Positions 30,427 through 34,493 of a stretch of 34,493 nucleotides of DNA are shown here, one piece after another. Every line of letters begins with the position of its first letter. Position 1 is the first letter of the stretch. The position numbers were made by a program, and so were the translations under genes. The stretch spans positions 1 to 34,493 of the IMG/VR virus record IMGVR_UViG_3300009423_000014. One strand, written 5' to 3'. The DNA comes from a virus. The notes beneath the pieces were generated by a model, which was given only the letters and a program-made list of their open reading frames with translations, was not told the DNA's origin and did not search any database.

Positions 30427-30807
30427 ATGAATAAAGATAAATTAGAATTAGAAATTAAAGATAAGAATTTAACATCTCCACGTATAACACCTGAGCATGT
30501 AGAAAGTATTATAAATAGTGTTAATTTCTTCACAGGTAAGGAAGGTGTACTAGGTGCTTACAGGAGTAATAATGATGTATACCAAGGAGATTCACCTAAT
30601 GCTATTAGCAATGAAGCTTTATCTTGTATTACATTCTGCGTGATTGTATTAGATAATGGTTACACAGTAGTAGGTGAAAGTGCTTGTGCTAGTCCGTCTA
30701 ATTATAACAAAGAACTAGGTGAATCTATTGCATTGTCTAAAGCTAAAGATAAGGTATTTGAATTAGAAGGGTATTTACTAAAATGCAAACTAGGAGAAAC
30801 AGTATGA
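30427..30807 (+). CDS. N4 gp49 / Sf6 gp66 family protein
   Basis: A 126-residue protein with the pattern of this widespread small phage family: RITPEHVESIINSVNFF near the start, a central SCITFCVIVLDNGYTVVGES followed by ACASPSNYNKELGE, and the end SKAKDKVFELEGYLLKCKL. The molecular role is not known to me. An AGGA ribosome site lies just upstream. The family match is strong by pattern. Confidence 0.82.
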   Translation: MNKDKLELEIKDKNLTSPRITPEHVESIINSVNFFTGKEGVLGAYRSNNDVYQGDSPNAISNEALSCITFCVIVLDNGYTVVGESACASPSNYNKELGESIALSKAKDKVFELEGYLLKCKLGETV

Positions 30808-30869
30808 GTAAATATAAGTTAAGCAAGCCTAAGTATACTATAAAAGGCCCAGGGCCTTTAGTAATATAA
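30804..30869 (+). CDS. Possible 21-residue ORF
   Basis: An ATG overlaps the stop of the preceding gene (ATGA) and opens 21 codons, starting MSKYKLSKPKYTIKGPG. The region also forms a hairpin (AAAGGC/GCCTTT, 30843-30859), so the ORF may be incidental. The overlap is of the coupled type common here, the only support for translation. Confidence 0.3.
   Translation: MSKYKLSKPKYTIKGPGPLVI
30843..30859. terminator. GC-rich hairpin, possible attenuator
   Basis: AAAGGC (30843-30848), loop CCAGG, GCCTTT (30854-30859). The plus strand has no T run after it. The minus strand continues with TTTTATAG. It may slow transcription or stabilise the upstream mRNA. It is not a full plus-strand terminator. Confidence 0.4.
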
Positions 30870-30908
30870 TAATATAAATATAATGAATAAACTAGTTTGG
30901 TAATTAAC

Positions 30909-31187
30909 ATGAACATTCTACATAAATTCAGAGAATTATCTCGTTTAAAACCTACCCCTATATCTTTAGTTAAATCTAGTAAAGGTGTATACTTGTGGCT
31001 ATGCAACGGAGGTATGGGTGAGGTTACATTATCTGAGCTTAGTGATGATCACTTAAATGAGATAAATGTACTAGATAAGTATAGTCATATTACATTAGAA
31101 GATGAACCTACGTTAGTCCCTATTTATCTAGATAATGGTACAGTGGCTACGACTAGAGTGTATAAGGTTAGGAGTATTGATTTATGA
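30909..31187 (+). CDS. Small protein, unknown
   Basis: A 92-residue protein starting MNILHKFRELSRLKPTPISL. The ATG at 30909 is preferred over an upstream TTG. A beta-rich middle (SKGVYLWLCNGGMGEVTLSE) and end (LVPIYLDNGTVATTRVYKVR) suggest a small beta barrel. It overlaps the next gene by four bases. No family was recognised. Confidence 0.68.
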   Translation: MNILHKFRELSRLKPTPISLVKSSKGVYLWLCNGGMGEVTLSELSDDHLNEINVLDKYSHITLEDEPTLVPIYLDNGTVATTRVYKVRSIDL

Positions 31188-31369
31188 ACCTTCTATGGCA
31201 AATTAAACCTACTATAACACAGTCTAATCGTAGAGGTGGTAATCACACTTGGATCACTCAAACTATAGTTAGAAAGAATATTAAGAATGAATGTTTCTAT
31301 ACAATTCCTAGTGATAGATGGGCTACATCATTCTTTCATAATATTAAAAAGAGAGGATATTATAAGTGA
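31184..31369 (+). CDS. Small basic protein, unknown
   Basis: A 61-residue basic protein coupled by four-base overlaps on both sides. It contains QSNRRGGNHTWITQTIVRKN and RWATSFFHNIKKRGYYK. Basic, aromatic composition would suit nucleic acid binding but no motif proves it. Confidence 0.6.
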   Translation: MNLLWQIKPTITQSNRRGGNHTWITQTIVRKNIKNECFYTIPSDRWATSFFHNIKKRGYYK

Positions 31370-31563
31370 GCGGTTATATAAGAATGCCAATGGAATGTCC
31401 AAACAGGTACTTAGCTAAATGGGCATCTCTATACGGAGTAGATACTAATGTAATGGATAGGTATTGTTATTCAATACACTTAAAGGATAAACTACCTAGA
31501 GGTATGGAGAAAAAGCTTTCTAGGCTTAGAAATCATATACATAACAATATAAGGTCAATGTAA
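31366..31563 (+). CDS. Small basic protein, unknown
   Basis: A 65-residue protein with GTG start in a four-base overlap with its upstream neighbour. It contains CPNRYLAKWASLYGVDTNVM and a basic helix (RGMEKKLSRLRNHIHNN). The 3' end overlaps the convergent minus-strand gene by nine bases. Confidence 0.62.
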   Translation: MSGYIRMPMECPNRYLAKWASLYGVDTNVMDRYCYSIHLKDKLPRGMEKKLSRLRNHIHNNIRSM

Positions 31564-31818
31564 CTCGCCACAATAGAACACTAACACATCCTTAACACTA
31601 TCAATCCCCTTATAATCATAATAGTAAAAGATATTACTCACATCGTTTAACACTACATCATCTGTAGCGAATATTAATAAATCTCCTATAGGATATCCAT
31701 AGTGTTCAGAAATGTGTAGTAGTTTACTGTGAAGTGTAATGGTACATACAGGTGTAACGGTTAGTTTATTATATAAGTTAGTTACATCTTTGGCAAGTAA
31801 ATTAAGTTTATCTTTCAT
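31555..31818 (-). CDS. Small minus-strand protein, unknown
   Basis: An 87-residue protein starting at ATG 31818 (MKDKLNLLAKDVTNLYNKLT) with AGGAG eight bases upstream. This site decides the start over a longer frame from 31857. It contains SEHYGYPIGDLLIFATDDVV and an acidic, Tyr-rich end. It is the second place where a single gene runs against the early block. Confidence 0.68.
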   Translation of the reverse strand: MKDKLNLLAKDVTNLYNKLTVTPVCTITLHSKLLHISEHYGYPIGDLLIFATDDVVLNDVSNIFYYYDYKGIDSVKDVLVFYCGELH

Positions 31819-31845
31819 GTATATTCTCCTAAAGTTTATATAGGA

Positions 31846-31874
31846 ATGATAGCACAATTAATATAGGAATACAA
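31846..31874 (-). promoter_or_regulatory. Possible promoter for the minus-strand gene at 31555
   Basis: The minus strand has TTGTAT (31874-31869), a 17-base spacer and TATCAT (31851-31846), about 28 bases before the ATG at 31818. It overlaps the leader of the SLOG gene on the other strand. Confidence 0.4.
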
Positions 31875-31876
31875 AT

Positions 31877-32227
31877 ATGTATAAAGTTATTATAGCAGGT
31901 GGTAGAGATTTCGATAAACCTGTATCTGAATATAAACAACAGGTTTTAACACTGCTACCAGATGGTGATATTGAGATAGTATCTGGTACAGCCAATGGTG
32001 CTGATAAATGGGGAGAGAAGTTAGCCAGACGTTGTAACTACTCTGTTAAAAAGTTCCCTGCTAAATGGAATGAACATGGTAAGAGAGCTGGCCCTATACG
32101 GAATAGGGAAATGGCAGAATATGCTGACCACCTTATTGCATTCTGGGATGGTGTAAGTAAAGGTACTAACAATATGATAGAAGAGGCTACTAGATTAGGT
32201 TTGAAAGTGGATGTAATAAATTACTAA
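31877..32227 (+). CDS. SLOG-fold protein (DUF2493, YspA/YpsA-related)
   Basis: A 116-residue single-domain protein. It has the Rossmann-like start KVIIAGGRDFDK, then EIVSGTANGADKWGEKLA, then AGPIRNREMAEYADHLIAFW, then DGVSKGTNNMIEEATRLGLK, the full set of motifs for the DUF2493 branch of the SLOG superfamily. These proteins are thought to bind nucleotide-like ligands. The role in phages is not known. The ATG has TAGGAA upstream. Family assignment is firm by pattern; function is open. Confidence 0.85.
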   Translation: MYKVIIAGGRDFDKPVSEYKQQVLTLLPDGDIEIVSGTANGADKWGEKLARRCNYSVKKFPAKWNEHGKRAGPIRNREMAEYADHLIAFWDGVSKGTNNMIEEATRLGLKVDVINY

Positions 32228-32264
32228 ATATAATCAATAATAACAATAATAAATAGGTAACAAA

Positions 32265-32477
32265 ATGGCTACAACTAGACAAATACATTTCCTAAAGGAA
32301 TACTCTCAAATAAAATGTAAAGAAGATTACGAGGAAGTTATGCACAAATATAAGTGTTCACTCCAGTTAGATGAACGTGATAACAGATGGGAAGCTTTTA
32401 TACCATCGACTAATAGTAGAACACAAGCAGTTATATTTGATTTAGAATGGGAGTGTGGGTTTGAGACAGAAGATTAA
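32265..32477 (+). CDS. Small protein, unknown
   Basis: A 70-residue protein starting MATTRQIHFLKEYSQIKCKE with TAGGTAAC upstream. It contains SLQLDERDNRWEAFIPSTN and an acidic end. It overlaps the next frame by 23 bases. No family was recognised. Confidence 0.63.
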   Translation: MATTRQIHFLKEYSQIKCKEDYEEVMHKYKCSLQLDERDNRWEAFIPSTNSRTQAVIFDLEWECGFETED

Positions 32478-32688
32478 GGCTACACTAGAATGGATAACTA
32501 TTAGTATTCAATGGTTAGTTATAAGGAAGTATGCTATAAGAGCAGCAATAGGTAAGTGTAAGGATGATAAAGATACTCTACTGCAACTAAAGAATAGCTT
32601 GTATCTAGTATTCTTTAAACAACACCCTAATCACTGGACAACTAAAGAGTTTACTAATATGATAGATAAGGAATTATATGAACGGTAA
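32455..32688 (+). CDS. Small helical protein, unknown
   Basis: A 77-residue frame from GTG 32455, beginning VGLRQKIKATLEWITISIQW (first residue would be Met). It has a hydrophobic N-terminal helix (LEWITISIQWLVI) that could be amphipathic or membrane-attached, then IGKCKDDKDTLLQLKNSLYL. The overlap of 23 bases with the previous gene makes the start uncertain. Confidence 0.55.
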   Translation: MGLRQKIKATLEWITISIQWLVIRKYAIRAAIGKCKDDKDTLLQLKNSLYLVFFKQHPNHWTTKEFTNMIDKELYER

Positions 32689-32851
32689 AGGCGATACACC
32701 TAGAAGTGTACACAAAGATAAATACGATGTGAAATATGACTTAGCATTCTCTAAGACTAACCCTTACACTAATGAAGAGTTAGATAGATTTATCAAGGAA
32801 GGGTGGATTACCGAGCAGGATAAGGAAGTATTTAATAACAAAGGGCTGTAA
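32678..32851 (+). CDS. Small charged protein, unknown
   Basis: A 57-residue frame from ATG 32678 with AAGGA four bases upstream, starting MNGKGDTPRSVHKDKYDVKY and containing YTNEELDRFIKEGWITEQD. It overlaps the preceding gene by 11 bases and ends in a hairpin that separates it from the convergent minus-strand genes. Confidence 0.62.
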   Translation: MNGKGDTPRSVHKDKYDVKYDLAFSKTNPYTNEELDRFIKEGWITEQDKEVFNNKGL

Positions 32852-32859
32852 TAGCCCTT
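32841..32859. terminator. Bidirectional hairpin between convergent genes
   Basis: AAGGGCT (32841-32847), loop GTAAT, AGCCCTT (32853-32859), a perfect 7-bp stem covering the stop codons of genes from both sides. T runs after it are short on both strands, so termination strength is uncertain. Confidence 0.6.
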
Positions 32860-33076
32860 AATCCTCATACTTAAACTCTCCTAACCTATCTTTAGCACGT
32901 CCTAATATATACTGTACAGCATCATAGGTAATCCAAGAGCAGTTACTCTCAGTAAATCCTTTACACTTAGTAATAAGATTCTCTAAGTCTTCTACATTAA
33001 ACCCATCTACTTCATCATGTGTATCCTCTATCCAATTATAGAAACTACTGACACGTTCAGTTATCATATCACTCAT
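32858..33076 (-). CDS. Small acidic protein, unknown
   Basis: A 72-residue protein, starting MSDMITERVSSFYNWIEDTH, with helical segments (EDLENLITKCKGF, DAVQYILGRAKDRLGEFKY). Last gene of the right-hand minus-strand run, overlapping its upstream neighbour by eight bases. No family was recognised. Confidence 0.63.
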   Translation of the reverse strand: MSDMITERVSSFYNWIEDTHDEVDGFNVEDLENLITKCKGFTESNCSWITYDAVQYILGRAKDRLGEFKYED

Positions 33077-33266
33077 ATACTACTCCGTTATTTAAATTCT
33101 CTAATGTCTTTAGGATGAATGGGAAGATGTTAGGGTTAGTATCTTTGTGAATAACATCTAATATATCAAAACACCACTCTTCATCATACATTTCAAAGTT
33201 ACCTATATGATTATCCCCTTCCCATAATCTGTAATAAGAATACTCTACATTTTCTATTTCAAACAT
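33069..33266 (-). CDS. Small acidic protein, unknown
   Basis: A 65-residue protein with AGAGGTG upstream. It starts MFEIENVEYSYYRLWEGDNH and contains EEWCFDILDVIHKD. It overlaps the following gene by eight bases. No family was recognised. Confidence 0.6.
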   Translation of the reverse strand: MFEIENVEYSYYRLWEGDNHIGNFEMYDEEWCFDILDVIHKDTNPNIFPFILKTLENLNNGVVYE

Positions 33267-33267
33267 A

Positions 33268-33492
33268 TCACACCTCTCTATTAATCAATATATTCCAATC
33301 TTCCATGTTACACGTAGCCTCACTACTAGCCTCTTCCTTTAGCTGCACCTTAATACTATCATCTAATTGATTCCAATGCCACATAATACTATTAACTACT
33401 TGAAATGCAGCTCCAGTGGGACGTGTATGAGCATATCTAGCTGCCATTACTAGACATGATTGTGTGTAGGGCGGTAGTTTATTAGTAGTCAT
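33268..33492 (-). CDS. Small protein, unknown
   Basis: A 74-residue protein with an N-terminal PPYTQSCLVMAARYAHTRPT and Trp-rich middle (SIMWHWNQLDD). It overlaps the gene before it by four bases, so translation is probably coupled. No family was recognised. Confidence 0.62.
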   Translation of the reverse strand: MTTNKLPPYTQSCLVMAARYAHTRPTGAAFQVVNSIMWHWNQLDDSIKVQLKEEASSEATCNMEDWNILINREV

Positions 33493-33698
33493 AGTCTCTT
33501 CACCACATCTCTATTATACCTATTAGTAGACTTCACCCTACCTTCACTGTTTGTATATTCCACTGTAAACCCTTTAGGTGTAACCTTTTTAACTGTACAC
33601 TTAGTCAGATTACTATAGTAAGGTACTATACAAGCTACAGTATCACCTACAAATACTTCGTTGTCAAATATATCTGGTAAGCTATCTTTCTTATTCAT
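33489..33698 (-). CDS. Small beta-barrel-like basic protein
   Basis: A 69-residue protein with DNEVFVGDTVACIVPYYSN, then CTVKKVTPKGFTVEYTNSEG and a basic end (RVKSTNRYNRDVVKRL). The alternation of short beta strands resembles KOW/SH3-like small barrels, a structural guess. It lies one base from overlap with the membrane protein gene upstream. Confidence 0.6.
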   Translation of the reverse strand: MNKKDSLPDIFDNEVFVGDTVACIVPYYSNLTKCTVKKVTPKGFTVEYTNSEGRVKSTNRYNRDVVKRL

Positions 33699-33699
33699 A

Positions 33700-33873
33700 T
33701 CACCAACACTCCTCTATAAACTCACACATCTCTCTATAGCCATAATCAATTGCAGCTACAATGAATACAATAGGTGCTAGTACTATCGTAGCTGATCTTC
33801 GTAGCCAAGGACGTTGTACGTGTTCTAGTGGTAATGAAAACTCTTGTATGAATGTATTTGTATATTTAGTCAT
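33700..33873 (-). CDS. Small single-span membrane protein
   Basis: A 57-residue frame from ATG 33873, starting MTKYTNTFIQEFSLPLEHVQ. One hydrophobic segment (ATIVLAPIVFIVAAI) is preceded by basic RPWLRRS and followed by an acidic tail with two Cys (YREMCEFIEECW). This is the only clear membrane protein among the small genes, so a lysis accessory role can be considered, although it is 4 kb from the endolysin and on the other strand. Confidence 0.55.
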   Translation of the reverse strand: MTKYTNTFIQEFSLPLEHVQRPWLRRSATIVLAPIVFIVAAIDYGYREMCEFIEECW

Positions 33874-33875
33874 AA

Positions 33876-34328
33876 TTAATACCCCCTAAATACTCTAACT
33901 ATTCTACCCCATAAGCTCAGAGATTGCAATATGAACAACTCGCTTTTTAATTCAGCTATACGGCTATCTGCACTGCTCTCTTCTAAATCTCTACGTAGCT
34001 CTAGATCTTCATAATCTCTTCTAGCCCCTTCTAGATGAAATCGACAATTAGATAGCTCCTTCTCCATATTATCAAATGCTTCTACATGCCATCCTAATGC
34101 TTCATGTACGTCCTTAGATAACCCTATAATCTTAGTACCATCTGGTCTACGAATAAAACGTCTACCTCTAATATGCTCTAGAGCTGTTTTAGCCTCCATA
34201 TAGTCATCACCATTGCTAGACCATACAGGTTCACTGCCTCCATACAAGTGATCGCAAGCTACTCCTCTATGTAGAGCGTATTCATCATCCACTGTATATA
34301 CTTTTGCATCTATTAGTATTGTTGCCAT
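33876..34328 (-). CDS. Unknown protein with C-terminal coiled coil
   Basis: A 150-residue protein. The first half has MATILIDAKVYTVDDEYALH and EHIRGRRFIRRPDGTKIIG. The second half (about residues 85-135) is a charged helix with heptads (AFDNMEKELSNCRFHLEGAR, then DLELRRDLEESSADSRIAEL). It ends LSLWGRIVRVFRGY, which may be amphipathic. No family was recognised. Confidence 0.65.
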   Translation of the reverse strand: MATILIDAKVYTVDDEYALHRGVACDHLYGGSEPVWSSNGDDYMEAKTALEHIRGRRFIRRPDGTKIIGLSKDVHEALGWHVEAFDNMEKELSNCRFHLEGARRDYEDLELRRDLEESSADSRIAELKSELFILQSLSLWGRIVRVFRGY

Positions 34329-34344
34329 GTTATTGTTCCTCTAA

Positions 34345-34493
34345 TTAAGGATATTCTATAATCCTAGTTGCAGGTTCTTTCTTCTTTGATAAATACTTAT
34401 CAATTGCCATTTGAGCATCTCTTAGGCTGTTTGTATAACAAATATTATCACCACGTCTATTAACATCTACTACTATACCAAACCAGAACCCCC
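34345..34493 (-). CDS. Partial protein, C-terminal end only
   Basis: The frame enters from the right edge and ends at TAA 34345. About 49 residues are seen: GFWFGIVVDVNRRGDNICYT, a helical SLRDAQMAIDKYLSKKKE and the end PATRIIEYP. The start lies outside the window. No family was recognised. Confidence 0.55.
   Translation of the reverse strand, partial: GFWFGIVVDVNRRGDNICYTNSLRDAQMAIDKYLSKKKEPATRIIEYP

Noticed and set aside
31819-31857. Longer N-terminus for the minus-strand gene at 31555
   Set aside because: The AGGAG site fits ATG 31818. The extra codons would cover that site and have none of their own.
1-34493. CRISPR array, insertion sequence, integrase or attachment site
   Set aside because: No spaced direct repeats, transposase or recombinase motifs were seen. 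The only mobile genes are the three HNH endonucleases.

Overview
The window is part of the genome of a tailed phage with a contractile tail (a myovirus of the class Caudoviricetes). The DNA is AT-rich, genes are packed tightly with many 1-11 base overlaps, and there is no bacterial housekeeping gene. The L-Ala-D-Glu type M15 endolysin fits a Gram-negative host, but the host cannot be named from the sequence.

Left block, 1-19782, all on the minus strand: the virion genes. Read in transcription order from right to left they are a small CxxC protein, a large receptor-binding protein with an SGNH hydrolase domain, TerS, TerL, a small linker protein, portal, an XkdF-like prohead protease, a scaffold with a likely internal start, a decoration protein, the major capsid protein, two tandem terminators, neck and head-tail proteins, tail terminator, sheath, tube, the tail assembly chaperone pair, tape measure, and the baseplate: a Dit-like protein, a Pam3-type plug, hub, spike, a gp25-like protein and a J-like protein cut by the window edge. 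The chaperone pair carries a clear -1 slippery heptamer and an open -1 frame, so a G/GT-type fusion is predicted.

Centre, 19783-20034: a divergent control region with one good sigma70-type promoter per strand.

Right block, 20035-32851, mostly plus strand: early and metabolic genes. It has one small early gene, a promoter-led stretch with two abnormal tRNA-like genes (Met CAT and Arg TCT), an HNH endonuclease, a gene-free stretch of nearly 1 kb (21142-22127) with its own promoter and a chain of hairpins, a second HNH-AP2 endonuclease, small unknown genes, a third HNH-AP2 endonuclease overlapping nrdA, then nrdA and nrdB (class I ribonucleotide reductase). Next comes a pocket of structured leader-like RNA elements with two or three tiny genes, two of them on the minus strand, followed by the endolysin and a run of small genes that includes an N4 gp49/Sf6 gp66 family member and a SLOG-fold (DUF2493) protein.

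Far right, 32858-34493: a second minus-strand run of small unknown genes, convergent with the plus cluster across a shared hairpin and cut by the window end.

The least explained parts are the 21142-22127 stretch, the two odd tRNA-like genes, and three hairpin elements around 28368-29286 that share a similar plan.
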